A stretch of DNA of 64,000 nucleotides, taken from contig JALEPU010000108.1 in NCBI GenBank assembly GCA_022766905.1, forward strand, positions 1 through 64,000, read 5' to 3'. Shown one piece after another: positions 17,731 through 26,262 of this stretch (the stretch's first letter is position 1; each line of letters opens with the position of its first letter). The notes under the pieces are model-generated. The model had not been told where the DNA came from. It was given only the letters and a program-made list of their open reading frames with translations, and searched no databases. The DNA is from Lachnospiraceae bacterium (GTDB lineage Bacteria; Bacillota; Clostridia; Lachnospirales; Lachnospiraceae). Made by a program: the position numbers and the translations under genes.

Positions 17731-18945
17731 TCAAATCGTAGCCTCAAAGATCATGACCGTATTATTATTATCTACGATGTGATAACTTCCAATCTTTCTG
17801 CTTCTGCCAGCCGTCACCTGGGTAATTTCATAATTTTTATCATATTTTTCCAGGCAGTTGCTGCACTCTGCGATGGTTTCTACGGTAACTGCTGTAATGA
17901 CCACTTTTATCTTTAAATCCAAATCAGCAATATAAGCCAGCACATCTTCCAACTCTCCTCCGCTTCCGCCGATGAAGACAACATCGGGAACAGGAAGGGA
18001 AGGAATCACTTCCATGGCCTGTCCCTGGTAGATGAAAAGCTGCTCTGTTCCGAATTTTTCTTTATTTTTTTCTATGAGTTTTACTGCTTCTCCATTTCTC
18101 TCAACTCCATGCACTTCCCCATAAGGGCATTGTCTTGCACATTCAATGGAGATTGAGCCGGTTCCCGCACCGATATCCCAGACAACCGAATCTGCCATAA
18201 GCCCCATTTTCATAATCAAAATGGCACGTATTTCTTCTTTTGTCATCGGTGTTTTTCCCCTGACAAAATCCCGGTCCGAAAGAAGCGCTTTTTTCGCTAC
18301 CACTTCCGGTTCAGGATTGAAAATCATTGCCACACAAAGCCCCGGAAATTCTTTGTCTGCCATTTCCAGTGGAGTCCCGGAAAATAAAACTTCATCTTCA
18401 TAGGACAGATTGGCCCCCGCATAGACCGTCACATCATCCATCCCATACTCCAGCATAATCCGACTCAGAAAATCCGGCCCCTGTTCCTTGCTGCACAGAA
18501 AAAACGTTTTTGCATGTTCTTTCACTGTAAGAGCAATGCTTCCTTTTGTCTTTTTCCTTCCATGGACACTGACAATTGCCGCATCTTCCATGGTTTGTCC
18601 AAAGGCTGCGCCAAGCATCTGCAAAGAGCCGACTCCCGGAATCACTTCCGTCTCCCATTCCGGCTTTTTATTGGTAATGGTCTTAAAAAAGCTGTAGAGC
18701 AGAGGATCGCCGGACACTATAATGGCTACATCACCTTTTTTTAACAATTCTTCCGCCAGTTCAATGGTATCATCTATTTTTCCGAACGGATAAAAGCCTT
18801 CCGTTTTTCCTGTCAGTTCCGAAAGAACCGGAAGAAGCCGTTTCGCTCCTATAATTCCATAAGCTTCTTTCATCACACTGACTGCTTTGGGCAGAATATA
18901 TTCCCGGTCTCCCGGACCTGCACCAATGATATATACTTTATTCAT
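17731..18945 (-). CDS. cbiET: Precorrin-6Y / cobalt-precorrin-7 methyltransferase and decarboxylase, fused CbiE-CbiT
   Basis: 404 residues from the ATG at 18945 (AAGGAAAGCAGG upstream). About 1-200 is CbiE, a tetrapyrrole methylase (IIGAGPGDREYILPKA, IVSGDPLLYS, EVIPGVGSLQMLG), methylating C5. About 215-400 is CbiT, a Rossmann SAM methyltransferase with VWDIGAGTGSISIECA, which methylates C15 and decarboxylates C12. The same fusion is CobL in aerobic producers. The start overlaps the end of the thioesterase gene by 8 bases. Confidence 0.95.
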   Translation of the reverse strand: MNKVYIIGAGPGDREYILPKAVSVMKEAYGIIGAKRLLPVLSELTGKTEGFYPFGKIDDTIELAEELLKKGDVAIIVSGDPLLYSFFKTITNKKPEWETEVIPGVGSLQMLGAAFGQTMEDAAIVSVHGRKKTKGSIALTVKEHAKTFFLCSKEQGPDFLSRIMLEYGMDDVTVYAGANLSYEDEVLFSGTPLEMADKEFPGLCVAMIFNPEPEVVAKKALLSDRDFVRGKTPMTKEEIRAILIMKMGLMADSVVWDIGAGTGSISIECARQCPYGEVHGVERNGEAVKLIEKNKEKFGTEQLFIYQGQAMEVIPSLPVPDVVFIGGSGGELEDVLAYIADLDLKIKVVITAVTVETIAECSNCLEKYDKNYEITQVTAGRSRKIGSYHIVDNNNTVMIFEATI

Positions 18946-19387
18946 CCTGCTTTCCTTCCTCATCGTAAAGATTGTTTTTTCCTTCCAATTCTTTAAACAC
19001 TTTAAAATATTCCGGAAATGATTTTTTCAGGCTGATGAGCTGATAATCCTCATTTAAAAAACAATGGCTGGTTTCTCCTGTCACCCGGATTTCTTTTGTC
19101 TTTTTATCGCGAATCTCATATCTGCATTTCATCCGGATTCCGTTAAAACTTTCTATATAGGTGTACACTTCCACCGTATCTTCAAAACGGGTCATGGAAA
19201 TATAGTCACAGGATACCGAACGTACCGGCACAATAATACCATCCTGTTCCATTTTTCCGTAAGGTGCCCCTGCCTGTTCCATAAAAGAAGTTCTGGCCTC
19301 TTCAAACCAACGGATATAATTGGAGTGATGTACCACCTTCATCTGATCTGTTTCATAATACTGTGCTTTATGTTCATAAGGTCTCAT
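18938..19387 (-). CDS. Hotdog-fold acyl-CoA thioesterase embedded in the cobalamin operon
   Basis: 149 residues of the YbgC/4-hydroxybenzoyl-CoA thioesterase type. The catalytic segment YYETDQMKVVHHSNYIRWFEEAR (given by key residues: Asp14, His20, Tyr24) is intact, and the core length is normal. It overlaps cbiD upstream by 14 bases and cbiET downstream by 8 bases, so it is translated as part of the operon. Known relatives hydrolyse short-chain or aromatic acyl-CoA. No corrin intermediate is a thioester, so its role here is not explained by the textbook pathway. Confidence 0.88.
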   Translation of the reverse strand: MRPYEHKAQYYETDQMKVVHHSNYIRWFEEARTSFMEQAGAPYGKMEQDGIIVPVRSVSCDYISMTRFEDTVEVYTYIESFNGIRMKCRYEIRDKKTKEIRVTGETSHCFLNEDYQLISLKKSFPEYFKVFKELEGKNNLYDEEGKQDE

Positions 19388-20480
19388 GTTTTTTGCCTCT
19401 TGCCTTTAATACAAAAGAAAGCACTTCCTTTGTATTATCGCTTTCTGCCATTATTTTATGACTGCTGTCCAGGAAAACCATTGCAACTTCACATTGGTTT
19501 CCTGTTCGTTTCATACAAAAATCCGCGGCCCGGTCTGCCATCGGTTTCCAGATTCCGGTCAGATTTTTTTCTTCCAGAATCTCTTCTGCTTTTCTCGTTG
19601 TGACACAATTTAAGATTCGAAGCAGGGTTTCTTTGTCTGCTCCGGCCAAAGCCGCATGTGTACAGATCGTTTCCATTCTTCCATCGGAAATATGGCTGTG
19701 GGTATTCATGGTGCCTCCTGCTACTTTTACCAGTTTTCCCACAAATCCACCAATGAGAATATGGGTAAATCCCATCTCACAGGCTTCATCCAGCATATCT
19801 CCAATATAGTTACTTACCTGAAGGACGCAGCAAAAATCTCCGTATTGGGCTTTTAAAGCATTTTCTCCTGTTGTTCCAAGAACAAAGACAATGCTTTTAT
19901 GGCCTTGTTTCTGATACATGGTAAGTTCTGCCCGAAGAGAATCTTTCATTGCCTCTTCACTCATAGGACGGACAATTCCGGTAGTTCCAAGAATAGAAAG
20001 ACCTCCTACGATTCCAAGCCTTGGATTAAAAGTCTTCTTTGCGATTTCTTCTCCTCCGGGAATCGACACCGTTACTTTTGCACTTTTTGCACCTATGATT
20101 TTCCGAAGTTCTTTTTCGACCATCTGCCTTGGAACCGGATTAATGGCCGGATTTCCTTTCTCGATCTTAAGTCCTTCCTGGGTAATGGTTCCAATGCCTT
20201 CTCCACCAAAAAATTCAATGGGGCCGTCTCCGGTTCCGATTTCTACCTTTGTCACAACCTGACAGCCATTGGTCACATCCGGGTCATCCCCTGCATCTTT
20301 GATTACCACACAGGTATGTTTGCCGGCCGGTGCTACTTCAATGTATAAGGTTTTTCCTATCGGAGTTTCCACTGCTACTTCACTGGGACACTTTCCTGTC
20401 GTCTGCCAGATCACACTGGCCAAAGCGCCCGCTGTCATGCAGGAACCGGTAGAAACTCCTTCTCTAAGTGTTTCTTTCAT
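19374..20480 (-). CDS. cbiD: Cobalt-precorrin-5B C1-methyltransferase
   Basis: 368 residues, full length. It methylates C1 of cobalt-precorrin-5B with SAM in the anaerobic pathway. Family marks are the N-terminal REGVSTGSCMTAGALAS, the central GGLSILGTTGIVRPMSE and the C-terminal GGFVGKLVKVAGGTMNTHS. It begins 9 bases after cbiC ends and overlaps the thioesterase start by 14 bases. Its presence, with CbiK and CbiG, fixes the pathway as the early-cobalt, oxygen-independent one. Confidence 0.96.
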   Translation of the reverse strand: MKETLREGVSTGSCMTAGALASVIWQTTGKCPSEVAVETPIGKTLYIEVAPAGKHTCVVIKDAGDDPDVTNGCQVVTKVEIGTGDGPIEFFGGEGIGTITQEGLKIEKGNPAINPVPRQMVEKELRKIIGAKSAKVTVSIPGGEEIAKKTFNPRLGIVGGLSILGTTGIVRPMSEEAMKDSLRAELTMYQKQGHKSIVFVLGTTGENALKAQYGDFCCVLQVSNYIGDMLDEACEMGFTHILIGGFVGKLVKVAGGTMNTHSHISDGRMETICTHAALAGADKETLLRILNCVTTRKAEEILEEKNLTGIWKPMADRAADFCMKRTGNQCEVAMVFLDSSHKIMAESDNTKEVLSFVLKARGKKHETL

Positions 20481-20489
20481 TTTATTTTT

Positions 20490-21122
20490 TTACTCCGGCA
20501 TGGTATAGAGCAAAGCGTTACAAATGGTAGCCGCTATGTTGCTTCCGCCTTTTCTTCCCTTTGGTACAATATAAGGAACATCCGCTTCCATAATCAGTTC
20601 TTTGGATTCTACCACATTGACAAAGCCTACGGGAGCTCCCACAATCAGAGCCGGAGAAATTTTTCCTTCTTCCATTAATTCATAGAGACGAATCAAAGCA
20701 GTAGGTGCATTTCCAATGGCAAAAATCACCTCTCCCGGAAGAGCTGCTCCCCGTTCCATGCAAATGGCTGCTCTGGTACATCCTTTTTCTTTTGCTTCTT
20801 TTGCAACATCTTCATCTGCCATAAAGCAGTATACTTTGCCACCGTACTGAGCAAGTCTTTTTTTATTGATTCCTGCCGCTGCCATATTGGTGTCTGTTAC
20901 AATAGAAGCTCCTCTTTTGATTGCTTCCTGTGCTTTTTTGCATACATCTTCGGAGAAACACAGATTGTCTGCATAATCGAAATCAGCAGACGTATGGATA
21001 CATCTTTTAATGACAGAAAACTGTGGCTCCGGCCAGGTTCTTCCATTCAATTCTTTTTCAATCGTTGCCATACTGTTTTTTTCAATTTCAGCAGGCTTTA
21101 CGATCTTAATTCTATCGAGCAT
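20490..21122 (-). CDS. cbiC: Precorrin-8X / cobalt-precorrin-8 methylmutase
   Basis: 210 residues, normal length. It moves the C11 methyl to C12 to give (cobalt) hydrogenobyrinate. The catalytic histidine is in IKRCIHTSADFDYAD (about 38-52), and TDTNMAAAGINKKRL and GAPVGFVNVVESKE are conserved blocks. It lies 15 bases after cobT and 9 bases before cbiD on the same strand, with ribosome sites inside those small gaps. Confidence 0.96.
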   Translation of the reverse strand: MLDRIKIVKPAEIEKNSMATIEKELNGRTWPEPQFSVIKRCIHTSADFDYADNLCFSEDVCKKAQEAIKRGASIVTDTNMAAAGINKKRLAQYGGKVYCFMADEDVAKEAKEKGCTRAAICMERGAALPGEVIFAIGNAPTALIRLYELMEEGKISPALIVGAPVGFVNVVESKELIMEADVPYIVPKGRKGGSNIAATICNALLYTMPE

Positions 21123-21137
21123 ATTGATTCCTTCTTT

Positions 21138-22196
21138 CTAATCCAATGGCTCATAGGTTCCAAACTTTGTTTCCTCAAAACTTGGAATCTCATGATAAGC
21201 TTTCATCGCATAGTCACAAATGGTAAATCCCATCACCGCACCGGTTCCTTCTCCCAGACACATATTGGCAAGAATATACGGTTCCATATCCATCGCCTCT
21301 AAGACCATTCTGCCTGCCGGTTCGTTGGAACAATGGGATGGGAAAATATAATTTTTACAGATTGGAGCAATTCTGGTTGCAACAAGTGCTGCCACAGAAG
21401 AAATAAATCCATCTACAAACACTGCCTTGCCATAATAGGCTGCTCCAAGAAATACACCGGCAAGACCGGCAATATCCAGACCACCAACTTTTGCAAGGAC
21501 GTCAATTGGATCATTTGGATCCGGCTGATTCAAAGCAATGCTGTCTTTAATGATCTGAATTTTATGGAGAAGGGCTTCGCTGGTAAGGCCTGCTCCTTTT
21601 CCTGTCACTTTTTCCACAGACTCATTTAATAAAACAGCACAGATTGCACTGCTGGTTGTTGTATTTCCGATGCCCATCTCACCTGTTGCAAATAAATCAT
21701 AGCCCTGATCAATCAGTTCTTTTGTAACTTCTACCCCTTTTAAAATAGCTTCGACTGCTTCTTCTCTTGTCATAGCCGGGCCCTTTGCCATATTGTCGGT
21801 TCCATATTTGACTTTTTTATGGATAATCTTCGGATTATCCACCTCTGTCACAATTCCGATGTCAACCGGATAGACATCGGCTCCGCTCATGGAAGAAAAG
21901 ACACAGATGCTGGCATTTTTCTTTGTCATATTTTCTGTTACAATTTTAGTTACTTCCTGACCGGTCTGGGTCACGCCTTCTGCTACGACTCCATTATCTG
22001 CCGCCATGACAATCACTGCCTTTTTCTTTGGTCTTGCCATTGGATGGCGGTAAATTCCTGCCATTTGAATTACCATCTCCTCTAGTCTTCCCAGACTGTA
22101 AAGTGGTTTTCCAAGAGTATTCCATCTTTTGGCACAAAGATCCATGGCTTTTTCATCCAGGGGTTTTATATTTTGAATGATTTCTTCTAAACTCAT
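21138..22196 (-). CDS. cobT: Nicotinate-nucleotide–dimethylbenzimidazole phosphoribosyltransferase
   Basis: 352 residues from the ATG at 22196 with GAGGAAAAGG upstream; the frame could extend to 22253 but lacks a site. It activates the lower-ligand base as its alpha-ribotide using nicotinate mononucleotide. LYSLGRLEEMVIQMAGI, VVMAADNGVVAEGVTQ, and the active-site region LFATGEMGIGNTTTSSA are visible. The lower ligand used cannot be told from the sequence, and no benzimidazole (bza) gene is in the window. The gene pairs with cobS just upstream for nucleotide-loop assembly. Confidence 0.95.
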   Translation of the reverse strand: MSLEEIIQNIKPLDEKAMDLCAKRWNTLGKPLYSLGRLEEMVIQMAGIYRHPMARPKKKAVIVMAADNGVVAEGVTQTGQEVTKIVTENMTKKNASICVFSSMSGADVYPVDIGIVTEVDNPKIIHKKVKYGTDNMAKGPAMTREEAVEAILKGVEVTKELIDQGYDLFATGEMGIGNTTTSSAICAVLLNESVEKVTGKGAGLTSEALLHKIQIIKDSIALNQPDPNDPIDVLAKVGGLDIAGLAGVFLGAAYYGKAVFVDGFISSVAALVATRIAPICKNYIFPSHCSNEPAGRMVLEAMDMEPYILANMCLGEGTGAVMGFTICDYAMKAYHEIPSFEETKFGTYEPLD

Positions 22197-22256
22197 ATCC
22201 TTTTCCTCTCTTTCTTTCCCGAAAAAACAGTTCCCTACCATCTGTTTTTTCATATA

Positions 22257-23015
22257 CTAAAACGGAAGGCCTGCTGTCATTCCTGCAAATTTGCCAAGAA
22301 TCAATATCAACCATAAAAGCCAGATTTCGGACAGTTCTGACCCTGCTCCCATCACATCACCGGTAATTCCGCCTATCTTTCCTGTAATATAAATACGGAG
22401 TAAATAAGCCATGACAAGGAGTACCGCCCACATTAATATTCCATACAAGGAATAGGCCAGGAATAGGGGTACAAGACCAATCAGGGCTGCTCCCACAGCT
22501 CCCCAGAGAGGAATCGTTCCTACATAAATGCCAATTCCATTTTTTCTTGGATATACTGCTTTATATGCAATCACTCCCTGCACCAGTTTTCCGGCAACCG
22601 GCATGAGAAAGAGTACCAGCCACTTCGGCTCACAATACCAGATGCCGGTAAATTTCATCGCCAGATCAAGAACCAGTGCAATCCCTCCGTTGGTTCCGAT
22701 TCGGCTGTCCTTCATAATTTCCAGCATTCTTTCTCTGGTTCGGGCAGAATAAATTCCGTCCACCGTATCACAAAGTCCATCCAGATGGAAAGCTCCTGTG
22801 ACACAAAGATTTGCCAGCAATGCCAGCATAATGGCCATTGGTTCCGGTAAAAACTTCGAAAACAGCAGATAAACTGCCATATCGACCAGACCAATGATCA
22901 TTCCCACGATTGGAAAATAGACAAATCCCTTCTCCATATCGCCTTCCTTCATCTCCATTTGAAAAGGAATTGGTATTCTCGTCATAAATCCTATTGTAAA
23001 TAATAATCTCTTCAT
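22257..23015 (-). CDS. cobS: Adenosylcobinamide-GDP ribazoletransferase (cobalamin synthase)
   Basis: 252 residues, polytopic membrane protein with about six or seven hydrophobic helices. TRIPIPFQMEM near the N-terminus and GAFHLDGLCDTVDGIYS (about 75-91, with the Mg-binding aspartates) are CobS hallmarks, and GGITGDVMGAGSELSE follows near the C-terminus. It joins adenosylcobinamide-GDP to the alpha-ribotide at the membrane. It needs GDP-activated cobinamide, made by CobU, whose gene is not found in this window. Confidence 0.95.
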   Translation of the reverse strand: MKRLLFTIGFMTRIPIPFQMEMKEGDMEKGFVYFPIVGMIIGLVDMAVYLLFSKFLPEPMAIMLALLANLCVTGAFHLDGLCDTVDGIYSARTRERMLEIMKDSRIGTNGGIALVLDLAMKFTGIWYCEPKWLVLFLMPVAGKLVQGVIAYKAVYPRKNGIGIYVGTIPLWGAVGAALIGLVPLFLAYSLYGILMWAVLLVMAYLLRIYITGKIGGITGDVMGAGSELSEIWLLWLILILGKFAGMTAGLPF

Positions 23016-23028
23016 TTCTATTTCCTTC

Positions 23029-25431
23029 TTATTGTTTTGTATCTGATAACAATACGTCTAAAATACCTTCTGCTGAATAAACAGATGCAGTTTGATCCAT
23101 TTTAAGTCCCAATTTCTCTGCTGTTTTTGTTGTAACAGGTCCGATGCTGATGCATTTTCCCGGAATATCCGTCACACCGTTTGTCATCTTCATAAATGCT
23201 TTGACTGCGCTGGAGCTTGCAAAGGTAATATAATCGACAAACTGAATGATCCGCATAAGCTCTTCTGCTTTCCGTTCATCATATACCGTATGATAAAGGG
23301 ATACTGCATTGTAGGAAATTCCTGCTTCTTCCAGAGCATCCGGAAGTTCTTTGGAAGCTTCTTTTGCCCGAAGCAGCAATACTTTATCCTCTTTGGTCAG
23401 GTGAGGAATCATCTGCTCTGCCATATCTTTACTGGAATAAGCCGTTGGTAGATATTCGTACATAATACCTCTGTCTTCCAGAGCTTTTGCAGTTCCGGCA
23501 CCGATCACCGCAAATTTTAAATGTGCCAGACTACGAATATCGGTCCGATTTTCCTTCAGATAATCAAAGAAAAATTTCACTCCGTTTGCACTGGTGAAAA
23601 CAGCCCATGTATAGTCTTTGATCTGTTCTACCGCATCAACTAAAGGTTTTTCAATCAGTTTTCTGGTAGATACAAGGCCAAATTCAATGACTTCTGCTCC
23701 TTCTTCCCGAAGAAGAGGGCTAAGCCGTTCTCCCATGGCTTTTGTACCTGTTACCAGTACACTTTTTCCGGACAGTGGCTTTTTGCCGTACCAATCCAGA
23801 GTCTGTCTTAAATTTACCACATTGCCGACTACAGAAATCGCAGGTGTTTTGATACCCTGTTTTTTTACTTCTTCTACGATGTTTTCCAGGGTCCCCACTG
23901 CCACCTTCTGTCTGGCCGTTGTTCCTTCCTGTAAAACAGCAACCGGCGTATTTTTATCTTTTCCGTTTTCGATCAGACTTGCTGTAATATTGGGAAGATT
24001 GGAAAGACCCATAAGGAAAATCAAAGTTCCCTCTTCCTTTGCCAGCGTTGCATAATCTAAAACCGTATTTCCGTTTTTGTGATTTCCTTCATGGCCTGTA
24101 ATCACATGGAACGAAGATGCAGCCTCCCTGTGTGTCACAGGAATTCCACAGTATGCCGGTACTGAATAAGAAGAAGAAATACCCGGAATCACTTCAAATT
24201 CAATTCCGTACTCCACTAACTTGGCTGCTTCTTCTCCGCCTCGTCCGAAAATAAATGGATCTCCGCCTTTTAAGCGGGCTACCAGCTTTCCTTCCAATGC
24301 TTTTTCTACTAATACCATATTGGTCTCTTCCTGTTTCAGATGATGTTTTGCAGCTCTTTTTCCCGCATAAATCAGCTCTGCATCATCTTTCACCTGATTC
24401 AGAATCGAGTCCGTTGCCAGATTATCGTATACGATAACATCTGCCTTTTTGATGATTTCCAGACCTTTTAAAGTAAATAGGCCCATATCTCCAGGTCCTG
24501 CACCGATTAAATAGACCTTGCCTTTGGTCACATCTGCTGCTGTCATAGTTCCCAACTCCTTCGCCTGATTGATTTTCTCTTCCAGAGAATTTCCCCGCAC
24601 CACGATGGATTTGCTTGTATAGACCCGATGTCTTCCATCTTTTGCAAAAAATGCATCCATCTTCATGCAATTTCCTTCCAGTCTGGAATAAGCGGCTGCC
24701 GGAGCATTACAACTTCCTCCAATTCTTTTTAAGAAAGCCCTTTCTGCCGTAAGCATCATGGCTCCTTCTTCGGAATGAATGGCAGATAATACTTCTTCCC
24801 AGTCTCCTGTCCGGCTTTCTACTGCCAGAATTCCCTGTCCGGCTGCCGGAAGGAACTGATCCGTATTCATGTAATCATAATGAAATTCTTCATTATCCTG
24901 GTATCCCAGCCGCTCCAGTCCTGCTGCAGCTAAAATGATGCCATCATACTGACCTTCTTTTAATTTTCTAAGGCGGGTCTGCACATTTCCCCGCAATACT
25001 TTTATCTTTACTTTTGGATTGATTGCTTTAATCTGAAGTTCTCTTCTTAAAGAGCTGGTTCCCACTACAGATCCCGGTGCTAAATCTTTCAGTGCAGTAC
25101 CTGTTGTGGTAGCAAAAACATCCCTTGGATCTGCCCGATCCAGAATCGCCCCGATTCCCAGACCAGCCGGAAATTCATTTGGCATATCTTTTGCACTGTG
25201 TACTGCAATATCAATCTTACCACTTAAAAGCTGATCTTCCAGTTCCTTTGTAAAAACTCCTTTTCCGCCAAAAGAAGCCAGGGACCGATCCAGCATCTGA
25301 TCTCCTTTGGTATCGATTTTTACGATTTCCACCTGAATATCCGGAAATGCTTCTTCAATCTTCCCTTTTACGATATCTGTCTGAATCAGCGCCAGCAGAC
25401 TTTTTCTTGTTCCGATTTTTAATGTTTTCAT
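23029..25431 (-). CDS. hemC-cobA-hemD: Trifunctional HemC-CobA-HemD: hydroxymethylbilane synthase, uroporphyrinogen-III methyltransferase and synthase
   Basis: 800 residues from the ATG at 25431 (AAAGGG upstream). About 1-300 is HemC: KIGTRKSLLALIQ, HSAKDMPNEFP and the dipyrromethane-cofactor cysteine in RIGGSCNAPAAAYS. About 303-545 is CobA/SUMT: YLIGAGPGDMGLFTLKGLE, RLKGGDPFIFGRGGEE and GIPVTHREAASSFHVITGH. About 555-800 is HemD: VLVTGTKAMGERLSPLL to VDYITFASSSAVKAFM. One chain would therefore take porphobilinogen to precorrin-2. CobA-HemD fusions are common in clostridia; addition of HemC on the same chain is less common. HemB, which supplies porphobilinogen, is not in the window. Confidence 0.94.
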   Translation of the reverse strand: MKTLKIGTRKSLLALIQTDIVKGKIEEAFPDIQVEIVKIDTKGDQMLDRSLASFGGKGVFTKELEDQLLSGKIDIAVHSAKDMPNEFPAGLGIGAILDRADPRDVFATTTGTALKDLAPGSVVGTSSLRRELQIKAINPKVKIKVLRGNVQTRLRKLKEGQYDGIILAAAGLERLGYQDNEEFHYDYMNTDQFLPAAGQGILAVESRTGDWEEVLSAIHSEEGAMMLTAERAFLKRIGGSCNAPAAAYSRLEGNCMKMDAFFAKDGRHRVYTSKSIVVRGNSLEEKINQAKELGTMTAADVTKGKVYLIGAGPGDMGLFTLKGLEIIKKADVIVYDNLATDSILNQVKDDAELIYAGKRAAKHHLKQEETNMVLVEKALEGKLVARLKGGDPFIFGRGGEEAAKLVEYGIEFEVIPGISSSYSVPAYCGIPVTHREAASSFHVITGHEGNHKNGNTVLDYATLAKEEGTLIFLMGLSNLPNITASLIENGKDKNTPVAVLQEGTTARQKVAVGTLENIVEEVKKQGIKTPAISVVGNVVNLRQTLDWYGKKPLSGKSVLVTGTKAMGERLSPLLREEGAEVIEFGLVSTRKLIEKPLVDAVEQIKDYTWAVFTSANGVKFFFDYLKENRTDIRSLAHLKFAVIGAGTAKALEDRGIMYEYLPTAYSSKDMAEQMIPHLTKEDKVLLLRAKEASKELPDALEEAGISYNAVSLYHTVYDERKAEELMRIIQFVDYITFASSSAVKAFMKMTNGVTDIPGKCISIGPVTTKTAEKLGLKMDQTASVYSAEGILDVLLSDTKQ

Positions 25432-25494
25432 GTTTTTTCCCTTTTTAAAATTCCCCTTGCAGAAACTTACATCTTCCACTGAATACAGGATTCC

Positions 25495-26238
25495 TTAAAA
25501 TCCATATTTTTTCTCATATCCACGCGGGGTAATCATTTTGCCGTTTTCTACATAGGTTTCTGAATTGCCGATAAGCACAATGCTGAACATGTCTACCGGA
25601 GCTTCTTTTAATTGTCCCAACGTTGTAATCAGAGACGTCTCTTCTTTTCTTCCTGCATGACGGACAATTCCTACCGGAGTTTCAGGATCCCGATATTTTA
25701 ATAAAATATCTGTGGCCTGATTGACATAATCTGTTCGCTTTTTACTTTTTGGATTGTACAGACATAAAACCAGATCTCCCATGCCGGCACATTCAATTCT
25801 TTTCATGATCAGTTCCAGTGGTGTCATCAAATCGCTTAAGCTGACCACTGCAAAATCCCGCATCAACGGAGCGCCGAGGACAGAAGCTGCCATGGAAGCT
25901 GCAGTTACACCCGGAACCGTTTCAATCTCAATGTCTGCTTTCATCTCATTGGCAAGTTCTAAAATAATACCTGCCATTCCGTAAATACCACTGTCACCGC
26001 TGCTGATCATGGCAACCGTCTGATCTTCTTTTGCCATCTCGATTGCCATCTTACAACGATCGATTTCTTTCATCATTGGGGTTGCCACATAATCCTTGTC
26101 CGGAAAATATGGCTTTACCATCTCCACATAAGTTGTATATCCAACCACTTTGTCTGCATTTTGTATCACATCGATGGCTTTTTGTGTCATATGTTCATAG
26201 CCACCCGGTCCAAAACCAACTGCGTATAATTTTCCCAT
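25495..26238 (-). CDS. cbiH: Precorrin-3B / cobalt-factor III C17-methyltransferase (ring contraction)
   Basis: 247 residues, normal for CbiH/CobJ. It methylates C17 and contracts the ring. The methylase motifs are clear: AVGFGPGGYEHMTQKAIDVI, MISSGDSGIYGMAGI and ETVPGVTAASMAASVLGAPL; LCLYNPKSKKR is typical of this member. It is placed between hemA and the hemC-cobA-hemD gene, 24 and 63 bases from them. Confidence 0.95.
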   Translation of the reverse strand: MGKLYAVGFGPGGYEHMTQKAIDVIQNADKVVGYTTYVEMVKPYFPDKDYVATPMMKEIDRCKMAIEMAKEDQTVAMISSGDSGIYGMAGIILELANEMKADIEIETVPGVTAASMAASVLGAPLMRDFAVVSLSDLMTPLELIMKRIECAGMGDLVLCLYNPKSKKRTDYVNQATDILLKYRDPETPVGIVRHAGRKEETSLITTLGQLKEAPVDMFSIVLIGNSETYVENGKMITPRGYEKKYGF

Positions 26239-26262
26239 CTTTTTATCCTTTCTTTCTTCCTT

